From Leguminivora glycinivorella (taxonomy: Eukaryota > Arthropoda > Insecta > Lepidoptera > Tortricidae), in assembly GCF_023078275.1 (NCBI RefSeq), contig NC_062996.1, forward strand, positions 8,804,001 to 8,868,000: 64,000 nt of DNA, read 5' to 3'. The translations under genes and the position numbers were made by a program. The notes beneath the pieces were generated by a model. The model did not search any database. It saw nothing but the letters and a program-made list of their open reading frames with translations, and was not told the origin of the DNA. Position 1 is the stretch's first letter. The number at the start of each line of letters is the position of its first letter. Positions 8,212 through 18,498 of this stretch are shown here, one piece after another.

Positions 8212-8562
8212 GAGCGCTGGTAGCCTAGCGGTAAGTACGTGCGACTTTCGTTCCGGAGGTCGCGGATTCGAACCCCGGCTCGCACCAATGAGTTTTTCGG
8301 AATTTATGTGCGAAATGTCATTTGATATTTGCCAGTCGCTAGTCGGTGAAGGAAAACATCGTGAGGAAACCGGACTAATTCCAATAAGGTCTAGTTAGAC
8401 CTTCCAACCCGACGGGTACGTCGGGTTGGAAGGTCAGATGGCAGTCGCTTTCGTAAAAACTAGTGCCTATGCGAAAATCTTGGGATTAGTTGTCAAAGCG
8501 GACCCCAGGCTCCGATGAGGCGTGGCAAATGCCGGGATAACGCAAGGAGGATGACGATGATA
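8212..8562 (+). mobile_element. SINE-A, full length
   Basis: tRNA-like head GAGCGCTGGTAGCCTAGCGG (A box) and GGATTCGAACCCCGGC (B box), body with CAATGAGTTTTTCGG and CATCGTGAGGAAACCGG, and 3' part ending GCCGGGATAACGCAAGGAGG with GATGAT-type tail. RNA polymerase III promoter elements are recognisable but a functional promoter is not implied. Contains a perfect 17-bp hairpin at 8398-8435 absent from the other copies. Confidence 0.85.
8398..8435. repeat. Templated inverted duplication inside SINE-A
   Basis: Arms 8398-8414 and 8419-8435 are exact reverse complements (17 bp) around GGTA. In other SINE-A copies this place reads CCTTCGGGTTGGAAGGTC without the left arm. The left arm therefore looks like a local copy of the right arm made by fold-back template switching. 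Confidence 0.85.
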
Positions 8563-8584
8563 GAGGAATAAGTTAGGAAAGAGT

Positions 8585-8646
8585 TGTAACTCCATACATC
8601 AGTAAATGCAAGTTATTTGTAGTGACATCTAGCGTCAGAACAATCA
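8585..8646 (+). mobile_element. Rep-S end fragment
   Basis: GTTGTAACTCCATACATCAG, then GTGACATCTAGCGTC, matching the ends of the larger element at 55965-57480. Confidence 0.55.
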
Positions 8647-8679
8647 CCAAAAATATTTTTTCTAAGGTAGGTAAATTTT

Positions 8680-8905
8680 ATGTTTTCCTACTCAGAATCA
8701 TTGAGCCCCTTCGATCCGGGGCAAAACACAGGAGACAAAAAAATGGTCCAAATCTATTATTTTGCATACTTTCCACTTTTTAACCGCTGTACTAAGTGTT
8801 TGAAAAATGGTAACGAAGTGGAAAAATTAAATTTGGGACGCTTTTTTGTACCTTTTAGTAGGATCGAAAGGCCTCGTGATTCTGAGAAGGAAAAACATTA
8901 CCTAT
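8680..8905. mobile_element. Diverged CTCAGAATC palindrome element
   Basis: TACTCAGAATCATTGAGCC and TTCGATCC on the left face GGATCGAAAGGCC and GTGATTCTGAG on the right, with TTACCATTTTTC-like arms between. It is a diverged relative of the MITEs at 2209 and 29803. The 76-codon frame is a by-product. Confidence 0.5.
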
Positions 8906-8968
8906 TTTGAAAAAAAAAAAAAAAGGTTTTGAAACTTTACGCGAAAATGCCTAATTAGCGTAAATTAC

Positions 8969-9047
8969 CAGGAAACCAGACTAATTCCAATAAGGCCTAG
9001 TTACCCTTCGGGTTGGAAGGTCAGATGGCAGTCGTTTTCGTAAAACT
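8969..9047 (+). mobile_element. SINE-A body fragment
   Basis: GGAAACCAGACTAATTCC, GGCCTAGTTACCCTTCGGG and TCAGATGGCAGTCG only. Confidence 0.65.
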
Positions 9048-9058
9048 TACCCACCCTG

Positions 9059-9505
9059 TTTAAGACGATACAGGAGCGAAAATGCTAAAATGGAAAGGAG
9101 GGGGCTCCTTTTCAATTTGGGAATTTTAGTTAAATATGATACTAGTGTTATTAACTAGATTTATCGAAAAAAAATTGTGCATTAAGAACAACTCAGTTAA
9201 ATGATATGGAGAAAAAATATTTAAAATCGAGGTTCCACTCTCGACTGTTTCCTACTTCAAAACTTAATCAAACGGAACGAAATTTGAGAATCTGAATAAC
9301 AATGAAATAGTTTGTGTCGGACCGTTTAGTTTTTTTTGGCTAATTCTTACCAATTTTGAGTATCACACCTTTTTTTGCGCCATAATGAAAATCAGATAAA
9401 AAGAATAATGATCTGTGTTGAAAGAATCGTTGCTCTTTCTTCAAAAACCATGGAAGAAATAGTCGAGAGCGTTTGTATGGAGAATTGACTATTGTATCGT
9501 CTTAA
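9059..9505 (+). mobile_element. Rep-M, TTAA-flanked element
   Basis: Bounded by TTAAGACGATACA and TGTATCGTCTTAA, that is TIR GACGATACA next to TTAA, as expected for piggyBac-like insertion. 447 bp. Interior includes ATCGAAAAAAAATTG, GAGGTTCCACTCTCGACTG and GAGAGCGTTTGTATGGAG. A longer copy is at 46192-46862 and a partial one at 43900-44097. No transposase. Confidence 0.5.
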
Positions 9506-9540
9506 TCCCTAACAGTAACAAAAGCTTTTCCCACAGAACT

Positions 9541-9856
9541 TAATTTAGATAGAAGAAACAAATTCATATATTTGTATAGGGGCCGAGCGTGTCAAATTTT
9601 GTACTGAAGTTGATTCTTGCCTGTAATTTTAAATATGTCTCAGGCTCTTGATTGTTCATAATTTTTGTGTTGTTGCAATTGAATATCACGTAACGAGGCA
9701 TTTTTTATGTTTTGGTTGACTTCAACTTACAAAAATTGACGCCCGAAAGCTGCAAGCTGCGAGTAAAGACGGACAACTCAGTGGATTTCACTGAGTTCAT
9801 TTGACACGCTAAGTAGATACGTTTGCTTGATCTATGGTATATATGACATCTGTGGC
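9541..9856 (-). mobile_element. Rep-N with 45-codon THAP-like ORF
   Basis: Nearly identical over about 316 bp to 44545-44861. On the minus strand a start codon at 9699-9701 opens a frame of 45 codons ending at 9564. Its start MPRYVIFNCNN resembles the opening of THAP zinc fingers (MPxxC...C), found in P-element-like transposases, but the expected first cysteine is valine. Upstream lies a perfect hairpin AACTCAGTG/CACTGAGTT at 9770-9792. The copy at 44545 has an in-frame stop after 22 codons. I infer a 5' fragment of a transposon carrying promoter and first exon; the THAP reading is weak. Confidence 0.4.
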
Positions 9857-10032
9857 TTTTCCCATCCATTTCTCTTAGTTTCCTTTATTACGCCCTGTAA
9901 AAAGGCAGTGTCAGGCAAAAGCGTTCGCGAACTCTTTGCAAAAGATTTTGTGAATTATAACTTTTGGCTCTGGAGAGTTGCTGTGCATTTCTTTTTTTTC
10001 GGCACTTTTATGAAATGTGATATTTTTGAAAA
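9857..10032. other. No recognisable feature
   Basis: The frame running through here (9827-10084) has no family resemblance and overlaps two repeats. Confidence 0.4.
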
Positions 10033-10230
10033 AAGAATGGTATTTCTACTCAGAATCACTAGATTTTTCAATCCTAGTAGTTAAAAAAAATGTCCAAAAC
10101 GTTGTTTCCTTATTTTGTTACCATTTTGTTTTGTGGGGTAACAAAAGAGTAAAGTAACAAAAATGTATGGATATTCTTGGACACTTTTTGTCTCCCAGTG
10201 AGATTGAAAGTACTCGTGATTTTGAGTACA
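10033..10230. mobile_element. CTCAGAATC palindrome element
   Basis: CTACTCAGAATCACTAG and TCAATCCTAG on the left mirror TGAGATTGAAAG and CTCGTGATTTTGAG on the right. Inner arms TTTTGTTACCATTTTG and GTAACAAAAATG also pair. Same superfamily of palindromes as 2209 and 8680. Confidence 0.5.
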
Positions 10231-10336
10231 ATTGACCTAAAAATTCCCTAAAAAAATCAAAATAAAAAAAAGACGAAAAAAATAAGAAATGCTCTGCTGG
10301 TTCAAGGTTTGAAATTTGATTTGGATTTGATATTAA

Positions 10337-10600
10337 CGACCGGTCTGGCCTAGTGCATATGCATAGTGACCCTGCCTGCTAAGCCGCGGTCCTGAGTTGG
10401 AATCCCGGTAAAGGCATGTATTTATGATGAACACAGATATTTGTTAATGAGTCATGGATGTTTTCTATGTGTATAAGTATACTGCATATATTTATCTACG
10501 AGTATGTATATCGTCACCCAGCACCCATAGTTATAAGCTTTACTTTGTTTGGGGCTAGGTTGATTTCTGTGTGTCCAAATATTTATTTATATATATTATT
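10337..10600 (+). mobile_element. SINE-B, near full length
   Basis: Head GACCGGTCTGGCCTAGTG (A box) and GAGTTGGAATCCCGG (mutated B box), then CACAGATATTTG, GAGTCATGGATG and TATTTATTTATAT at the 3' end. tRNA-derived. Confidence 0.8.
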
Positions 10601-10762
10601 TTGAGTAGTAACAATGATAGTTTTCATGTACTTAATCTGAAGTTAATTAAATATTATTTTTTCAGGTACGTCAGCTCATATTTTTGGAGGAATAGAAATA
10701 CTTTATTCGTAAGTATAATATAAGTAAAGGTTTTATTAAGAAAATAGGTATTTATAATAATA

Positions 10763-11250
10763 TTAGCTTTTGACCGCGGCTTCGTTCGCGTTTAATTCGA
10801 AAATTGCGGAATGTTGCATACAAACTTCTCCCCCATTTAGGTAAGCCTTTGTCACGCTCCATCCCTTCAACTATTGCCACATAAAAAATCACTTCAATTC
10901 GTCGCTCCGTTTTGTCGTGAAAGCAGCAGTTCTCAAAAAGTTTGTACATAGCCCCGTCAGCAGATTTTAATTGATCCTATTTTGTTACCAACATTTAGTA
11001 ATATAAATCGACTTTTGGAAGATCATAATTATTATAATTAAGAAATTATTATAAAATAGAGAACCTTAATGATGAAATAAAACTTATACTAACTACTCAA
11101 TTCATCAAAAAAATCTTACACTTTTTGTGTACAAAAATTAAGGAAAAAGTTTTTTTTTATTTCTATTTTGTTACCAAGATTTTTTTGAGAACTGCTGAAA
11201 GACGGACAAAAAACAGACACAAACTTTCCCTTTTATAATATTAGTATGGA
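10763..11250 (-). mobile_element. Helitron split by a MITE
   Basis: Minus-strand 5' end TCCATACTAATATTATAAAA at 11250, and 3' end AAAAGCTAAT near 10763 (terminal CTAA instead of CTAG). A 272-bp MITE sits at 10924-11195 within the GTGAAAGACGG motif. Confidence 0.75.
10924..11195. mobile_element. MITE nested in Helitron, 6-bp duplication
   Basis: Ends GCAGTTCTCAAAAA and TTTTTTTGAGAACTGC pair. TGAAAG is present at 10918-10923 and 11196-11201. The uninterrupted Helitron motif GTGAAAGACGG (for example near 49860) shows the empty site. Superfamily uncertain. Confidence 0.7.
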
Positions 11251-11457
11251 TATATAATACTATGTTTTAGTATAAAATATTCTCACAACAACATATTTTG
11301 CTGGTCTCTCTAATAAATGATCGTAAGTAATACGGTCACGTTTCTTATTTTAACAAACTTAAGCCAAGATCTAGTTTTCTAGACATTTGCATTGCATAAA
11401 ACAATACAGATTACAAAGCTTTTACATATTTCTAGAAAAAACAAAGATGTGAGTACT
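11251..11457. other. No recognisable feature
   Basis: AT-rich, nothing identified. Confidence 0.45.
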
Positions 11458-11614
11458 GGGTGGCTAGCCGAATGGCACAATCGCTCACGAAACGCTCACG
11501 AAACGAAGCGCTAGTAGATATCTATCTCTATCGCGCTTGCGTATTGGCGCGACAGAGCCAGCGGCGTATCGCTTTCGTTTGGCGTCGGAGAAATGCCATT
11601 CGGCTACGGGGCCT
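11458..11614 (+). mobile_element. Rep-G, TAGCCGAATGGCA palindromic element
   Basis: About 157 bp with inverted ends TAGCCGAATGGCA and TGCCATTCGGCTA. Interior has CTCACGAAACG repeated, AGATATCTATCTCTATCGCG and GGCGCGACAGAGCC. Inverted full copy at 45008-45164, partial copy at 60303-60428. Overlapping frames on both strands are products of the palindrome. Confidence 0.65.
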
Positions 11615-11621
11615 GATGATT

Positions 11622-11760
11622 TTCCAAAATAAATCTCGAATATCGAATTTCGCCAGATCTTGACGTGTTTGTGCTCATTCTTCTCAGAATCACGAGCTAA
11701 TTCGATCCCAACGATTAAAAAAATGTGTCTCAAGTTTTCCATACAAAATTCGAGTTTCCA
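11622..11760 (+). repeat. CTCAGAATC-family segment
   Basis: AATAAATCTCGAATATCGAA followed by CTCAGAATCACGAGCT and TTCGATCCCAACGA. The same string occurs inverted at 19368-19480. Confidence 0.55.
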
Positions 11761-11808
11761 ATACGTCACGCTCGTAGTAAGTTCATACTAAAATCGTTAC
11801 GTAAGAGG

Positions 11809-12575
11809 AAAATAAATTAATAGTTTAAAAAACACTATAAAACACGCTTTTATAAATGCACGTAAAAGCCAAAAATAAATTATGGATCGTTCAAGTTGTC
11901 TCTATTTGTGAGCTGAAGTTTAAAAACTATGTGCTTTTAATTATAATATTTGATTGTAAAAGCGTGGGGCGCTGGAACAGGAAAGACTTTTTGTATAACT
12001 TGCTGATAAATCAAATTATGCTATGTTACGGGAAGGAGGTTACACAGATTGACGCGCTAACTGGAGTTGCAGCATGACTACATAGTAGGTTCTACATTAA
12101 ACAGTCAAATCAATTAAAAGTCAGTGTTCAAAGTAGGTACCAGTTTGTCGAACTCAGACAAAATATGCGCTAGTAGCGAGGAGAGTCGACAGTCACCGAC
12201 ACTTAGAACGCCGCTTTTTTCCGGTAATCAAAGTACAAAAGGGGAAAGTGTCTACAGTGACAGGATGCAGAGTTCTTGTTCGTGGACGAGATATCTTTGG
12301 TTCTCTTTGGTAACCCTTAGGCGGCATATGTAAACGTTATGTTCTTATGCAACTTCATTCGCCAGGAAGTTCGGATTAGTATTTGTTTACAAGAAAGTCT
12401 TTCCTGTTCCAGCGCCCCACGCTTTTACAATCAAATATTATAATTAAAAGCACATAGTTTTTAAACTTCAGCTCACAAATAGAGACAACTTGAACGATCC
12501 ATAATTTATTTTTGGCTTTTACGTGCATTTATAAAAGCGTGTTTTATAGTGTTTTTTAAACTATTAATTTATTTT
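11809..12575. mobile_element. 767-bp foldback element, ~188-bp arms
   Basis: Left arm 11809-11995 and right arm 12388-12575 are near-perfect reverse complements, starting AAAATAAATTAATAG and mirrored by CTATTAATTTATTTT. The 390-bp interior has no credible coding frame. The frames at 11856 and 12124 are by-products. No target duplication that I can fix; superfamily unknown. Confidence 0.75.
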
Positions 12576-12935
12576 ATACTTTTTAGTCATTAATAATGAA
12601 ATACTTTTAACATTTATACATAAATTTATTTCAAGTAGGCGGATTTTACATGCCATTTGTGGCTTAACGTGTACTTATTGCTAATTGCTACTTAATAATA
12701 ACTAGCGGCTACCTTCTTATTACGGTATTATCATAAAATTTTTTATACCTAGTAAGTTATCCGTAAAAGATAGACAATATAGACATGTGCCATCGCGGAC
12801 TTTTTCAAGACATTAGAGAGACATACTTTCGCCATACATTGTTTTGAAGCTCTCAGCTAGTGGGATTTTGTTTGACTCGATTAGAAAATATTGTCACATT
12901 TCAACTAATTCAAACAAAATTTAAGTATTTCTTTT
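12576..12935. other. No recognisable feature
   Basis: AT-rich lead-in to the satellite; no repeats recognised. Confidence 0.45.
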
Positions 12936-15900
12936 TTGCCGAGCCCCCCTTTATTTGCTCTTAAGGGTCACAGGAAAACCATTACCCAACTTATTTTAAA
13001 TACAACGTTGATCTTTCTTTTATGCGGAGGCTTCGCCCCCCGAGCCCCCCTTTGTTTGCTCTTAAAGGTCACAAGAAAACGCTAACCCAACTTATTCTAA
13101 ATACAACGTTGATCTTTCTTTCATGCGGGGGGCTTCGCCCCCCGAGCCCCCCTTTTCTTTACTCTTAAGGATCACAAGAAAACCTTAACCCAACTTATTC
13201 TAAATACTACGTTGTTCTTTCTTTCATGCGGGGGGCTTCGCCCCCCGACCCCCCTTTTCGTTACTCTTAAGGGTAACAAGAAAACCCTAACCCAACTTAT
13301 TTTAAATACTACGTTAATCTTTTTTTATGCGGGGGCTTCGCCCCCGAGCCCCCTTTGTTTGCTCTTAAAGGTCACAAGAAAACGCTAACCCAACTTATTT
13401 TAAATACAACGTTGATCTTTCTTTTATGCGGGGGCTTCGCCCCCGAGCCCCCTTTTCGTTACTCTTAAGGGTAACAAGAAAACCCTAACCCAACTTATTT
13501 TAAATACAACGTTTATCTTTCTTTTATGCGGGGGCTTCGCCCCCGAGCCCCCTTTGTTTGCTCTTAAAGGTCACAAGAAAACGCTTACCCAACTTATCTT
13601 AAATACTACGTTGATCTTTCTTTCATGCGGGGGCTTCGCCCCGAGCCCCCTTTGTTTGCTCTTAAAGGTCACAAGAAAACGCTAACCCAACTTATTCTAA
13701 ATACTACGTTGTTCTTTCTTTCATGCAGGGGCTTCGCCCCCGAGCCCCCTTTGTTTGCTCTGAAAGGTCACAAGAAAACGCTAACCCAACTTATTCTAAA
13801 TACTACGTTGTTCTTTCTTTCATGCGGGGGCTTCGCCCCCCGAGCCCCCCTTTGTTTGCTCTTAAAGGTCACAAGAAAACGCTAACCCAACTTATCTTAA
13901 ATACTACGTTGTTCTTTCTTTCATGCAGGGGGCTTCGCCCCCCGAGCCCCCCTTTGTTTGCTCTGAAAGGTCACAAGAAAACGCTAACCCAACTTATTTT
14001 AAATACTAATACGTTAATCTTTCTTTCATGCGGGGGCTTCGCCCCCCGAGCCCCCCTTTGTTTGCTCTTAAAGGTCACAAGAAAACGCTAACCCAACTTA
14101 TCTTAAATACTACGTTGTTCTTTCTTTCATGCAGGGGCTTCGCCCCCGAGCCCCCTTTGTTTGCTCTGAAAGGTCACAAGAAAACGCTAACCCAACTTAT
14201 TCTAAATACTACGTTGATCTTTCTTTCATGCGGGGGGCTTCGCCCCCCGAGCCCCCCTTTTCTTTACCCTTAAGGATCACAAGAAAACCTTAACCCAACT
14301 TATTCTAAATACTACGTTGTTCTTTCTTTCATGCGGGGGCTTCGCCCCCGAGCCCCCTTTGTTTGCTCTGAAAGGTCACAAGAAAACGCTAACCCAACTT
14401 ATTTTAAATACTACGTTAATCTTTCTTTTATGCGGGGGCTTCACCCCCGAGCCCCCTTTGTTTGCTCTTAAAGGTCACAAGAAAACGCTAACCCAACTTA
14501 TTCTAAATACTACGTTGTTCTTTCTTTCATGCGGGGGCTTCGCCCCCGAGCCCCCTTTGTTTGCTCTGAAAGGTCACAAGAAAACGCTAACCCAACTTAT
14601 TCTAAATACTACGTTGTTCTTTCTTTCATGCGGGGGGCTTCGCCCCCCGAGCCCCCCTTTGTTTGCTCTTAAAGGTCACAACAAAACGCTAACCCAACTT
14701 ATTTTAAATACTACGTTAATCTTTCTTTTATGCGGGGGCTTCGCCCCCGAGCCCCCTTTTCGTTACTCTTAAGGGTAACAAGAAAACCCTAACCCAACTT
14801 ATTTTAAATACAACGTTTATCTTTCTTTTATGCGGGGGCTTCGCCCCCCGAGCCCCCCTTTGTTTGCTCTTAAAGGTCACAAGAAAACGCTAACCCAACT
14901 TATCTTAAATACTACGTTGATCTGTCTTTCATGCGGGGGCTTCGCCCCCCGAGCCCCCCTTTGTTTGCTCTTAAAGGTCACAAGAAAACGCTAACCCAAC
15001 TTATTCTAAATACTACGTTGTTCTTTCTTTCATGCAGGGGGCTTCGCCCCCCGAGCCCCCCTTTGTTTGCTCTGAAAGGTCACAAGAAAACGCTAACCCA
15101 ACTAATTTTAAATACTACCTTAATCTTTCTTTTATTCGGGGGGCTTCGCGCCCCGAGCCCCCTTTTCGTTACTCTTAAGTGTAACAAGAAAACCTTAACC
15201 CAACTTATTTTAAATACAATGATTATCTTTTTTCATGCGGGGGCTTCGCCCCCCGAGCCCCCCTTTGTTTGCTCTTAAAGGTCACAAGAAAACGCTAACC
15301 CAACTTATCTTAAATACTACGTTGTTCTTTCTTTCATGCAGGGGGCTTCGCCCCCCGAGCCCCCCTTTGTTTGCTCTGAAAGGTCACAAGAAAACGCTAA
15401 CCCAACTTATTCTAAATACTACGTTGATCTTTCTTTCATGCGGGGGCTTCGCCCCCGAGCCCCCTTTTCTTTACCCTTAAGGATCACAAGAAAACCTTAA
15501 CCCAACTTATTCTAAATACTACGTTGTTCTTCCTTTCATGCGGGGGCTTCGCCCCCGAGCCCCCCTTTGTTTGCTCTGAAAGGTCACAAGAAAACGCTAA
15601 CCCAACTTATTTTAAATACTACGTCAATCTTTCTTTTATGCGGGGGGCTTCGCCCCCCGAGCCCCCCTTTTCGTTACTTTTAAGGGTAACAAGAAAACCC
15701 TAACCCAACTTATTTTAAATACAACGTTTGTCTTTCTTTTATGCGGGGGGCTTCGCCCCCCGAGCCCCCCTTTGTTTGCTCTTAAAGGTCACATGAAAAC
15801 GCTAACCCAACTTATCTTAAATACTACGTTGTTCTTTCTTTCATGCAGGGGGCTTCGCCCCCCGAGCCCCCCTTTGTTTGCTCTGAAAGGTCACAAGAAA

Positions 15901-17262
15901 ACCTTAACCCAACTTATTCTAAATACTACGTTGTTCTTTCTTTCATGCGGGGGGCTTCGCCCCCCGAGCCCCCCTTTGTTTGCTCTGAAAGGTCACAAGA
16001 AAACGCTAACCCAACTTATTCTAAATACTACGTTGTTCTTTCTTTCGTGCGGGGGCTTCGCCCCCCGAGCCCCCCTTTGTTTGCTCTGAAAGGTCACAAG
16101 AAAACGCTAACCCAACTTATTTTAAATACTACGTTAATCTTTCTTTTATGCGGGGGGCTTCGCCCCCCGAGCCCCCTTTTTCGTTACTCTTAAGGGTAAC
16201 AAGAAAACCCTAACCCAACTTATTTTAAATACAACGTTTATCTTTCTTTTATGCGGGGGGCTTCGCCCCCCGAGCCCCCCTTTGTTTGCTCTTAAAGGTC
16301 ACAAGAAAATGCTAACCCAACTTATTTTAAATACTACGTTGATCTTTCTTTCATGCGGGGGCTTCGCCCCCGAGCCCCCTTTGTTTGCTCTTAAAGGTCA
16401 CAAGAAAACGCTAACCCAACTTATCTTAAATACTACGTTGAACTTTCTTTCATGCGGGAGACTTCGCCCCCCGAGCCCCCCTTTGTTTGGTCTTAAAGGT
16501 CACAAGAAAACGCTAACCCAACTTATTCTAAATACTACGTTGATCTTTCTTTCATGCGGGGGGCTTCGCCCCCCGAGCCCCCCTTTTCTTTACTCTTAAG
16601 GATCACAAGAAAACCTTAACCCAACTTATTCTAAATACTACGTTGTTCTTTTATGCGGGGGACTTCGCCCCCCGAGCCCCCCTTTGTTTGCTCTGAAAGG
16701 TCACAAGAAAACGCTAACCCAATTTATTTCAAATACTACGTTAATCTTTCTTTTATGCGGGGGGCTTCGCCCCCCGAGCACCCCTTTTCGTTACTCTTAA
16801 GGGTAACAAGAAAACCCTAACCCAACTTATTTTAAATACAACGTTTATCTTTCTTTTATGCGGGGCGCTTTGCCCCCCTTTGTTTGCTCTTAAAGGTCAC
16901 AAGAAAACGCTAACCCAACTTATCTTATACTACGTTGATCTTTATTTCATGCGGGGGCTTCGCCCCCCGAGCCCCCCTTTGTTTGCTCTTAAAGGTCACA
17001 AGAAAACGCTAACCCAACTTATTCTAAATACTACGTTGATCTTTCTTTCATGCGGGGGGCTTCGCCCCCCTTTTCTTTACTCTTAAGGATCACAAGAAAA
17101 CCTTAACCCAACTTATTTTAAATACAACGTTGATCTTTCTTTTATGCGGGGGGCTTCGCCCCCCGAGCCCCCCTTTGTTTGCTCTGAAAGGTCACAAGAA
17201 AACGCTACGCTAAGTTGATCATTCTTTCATGCTTCCCCCCTCGAGCCCCCCCCCCTTTTTTT
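12936..17262 (+). repeat. Satellite: ~43 units of 99-102 bp with GC hairpin
   Basis: Each unit contains GTCACAAGAAAACGCTAACC, CAACTTATT, TACTACGTTG, CTTTCTTTCATGC and then the hairpin GGGGGCTTCGCCCCC followed by GAGCCCCC. Homopolymers come as 5G/5C/5C (99 bp) or 6G/6C/6C (102 bp), and mixed 5/6/6 units occur. Four head types recur: A (GCTCTTAAAGGTCAC), B (GCTCTGAAAGGTCAC), C (CGTTACTCTTAAGGGTAAC) and D (CTTTACTCTTAAGGATCAC). The long frames here exist because both unit lengths are multiples of three and lack stops; they break at mixed units, so I do not call a protein. Confidence 0.95.
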
Positions 17263-17270
17263 CTGTTCTT

Positions 17271-18011
17271 ATCTTCCGGCACCATCATCAGGCCTTGAAA
17301 CCTAATCGTAGTCATAGTTCATTACAAGACTTTTCTAAGAAGCCCAAAAACAGCTATGATACGATGTTCCATCATGTAGTTCCAGTTCATATCTTCCGGC
17401 TCCATCATCAGACCTTGAAACCTAATCGTAGTCAAAGTTCATTACAAGACTTTTCTAAGAAGCCCAAAAACAGCTATGATACGATGTTCCATCATGTAGT
17501 TCCAGTTCATATCTTCCGGCTCCATCATCAGACCTTGAAACCTAATCGTAGTCAAAGTTCATTACAAGACTTTTCTAAGAAGCCCAAAAACAGCTATGAT
17601 ACGATGTTCCATCATGTAGTTCCAGTTCATATCTTCCGGCTCCATCATCAGACCCTGAAACCTAATTGTTGTCAAAGTTCATTACTAGACTTTCCTAAGA
17701 AGCCCAAAAACAGCTATGATACGATGTTCCATCATGTAGTTCCAGTTCATATCTTCCGGCTCCATCATCAGACCTTGAAACCTAATCGTAGTCAAAGTTC
17801 ATTACAAGACTTTTCTAAGAAACCCAAAAACAGCTATGATACGATGTTCCATCATGTAGTTCCAGTTCATATCTTTCGGCTTCATCATCAGACCTTGAAA
17901 CCTAATTGTAGTCAAAGTTCATTACAAGACTTTTCTAAGAAACCCAAAAACGGCTATGATACGATGTTCCATCATGTAGTTCCAGTTCATATCTTCCGAC
18001 TCCATCATCAG
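17271..18011 (+). repeat. Minisatellite: six 120-bp units plus partial
   Basis: ATCTTCCGGC recurs at 17271, 17391, 17511, 17631, 17751 and, with one or two changes, at 17871 and 17991: a strict 120-bp period. Units are almost identical. Since 120 is divisible by three, a 300-codon frame (17229-18131) runs through it with a 40-residue repeat (core SSLQDFSKKPKNSYDTMF), but I see no independent sign of translation. Confidence 0.95.
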
Positions 18012-18165
18012 ATCAGCTCAACAGTACCATATTATTGTATTGTCATCGGAACTACATATAGCTGCCAATTTTCATTACGCTACGACTCCTGGAAGATGGT
18101 TAAATTAGCCTCCGCAGATTCCATTACATAGTTAGAGTGTGGCTAATGAAATATTGCCCCAACTT
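18012..18165 (+). repeat. Tail of the 120-bp element
   Basis: TCAGCTCAACAGTACC to AGTGTGGCTAATGAAATATT continues from the last partial unit. From general knowledge this tail accompanies the 120-bp unit in other lepidopteran genomes, suggesting that array and tail are one interspersed element. Confidence 0.4.
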
Positions 18166-18498
18166 TTGGCGGGAAATTCAAAAAATCTTGGGCTGGTCAC
18201 ACTTGGTATAGTAGGAGATATAGTTTTGATACTAGAAAATATTTTTGTTTTCTGTGCACACTTATATTGAAAATCAATAGAAATTGCTAATATATGTACA
18301 GAAATTTGACAAAATCTGTTAGCATTTGACGTATTAACCTAAAAGTTTTACGATGGTTATTGGCATTTAAATATTAATAATTAACGTGTATTACAAGCAG
18401 TAATGGGGAATGCACTATCGACATTTTTGCCGCTCATGTATAGACATGTTTCACCAAGATATTTTTATATATATTTTATATTTTTATTGCCATATAAG
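18166..18498. other. No recognisable feature
   Basis: AT-rich sequence between the minisatellite tail and a SINE. Confidence 0.45.

Noticed and set aside
10752..10949. 65-codon minus frame
   Set aside because: Lies inside the Helitron and the MITE junction.
13270..16830. Telomere-like AACCCTAACCC in C-type satellite units
   Set aside because: Only two partial units per repeat and embedded in a longer unrelated unit; insects typically use TTAGG.
13625..17086. Multiple 80-150 codon frames in the satellite
   Set aside because: They stop wherever a unit has mixed 5/6/6 run lengths; coding constraint would prevent this.
12936..18011. CRISPR-like array
   Set aside because: Repeats are contiguous with no unique spacers, and the genome is eukaryotic.
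17229..18131. 300-codon repetitive protein
   Set aside because: The 40-residue repeat mirrors the 120-bp DNA repeat. Synonymous-site excess cannot be judged from near-identical units, and the frame starts in the preceding C-rich junction.
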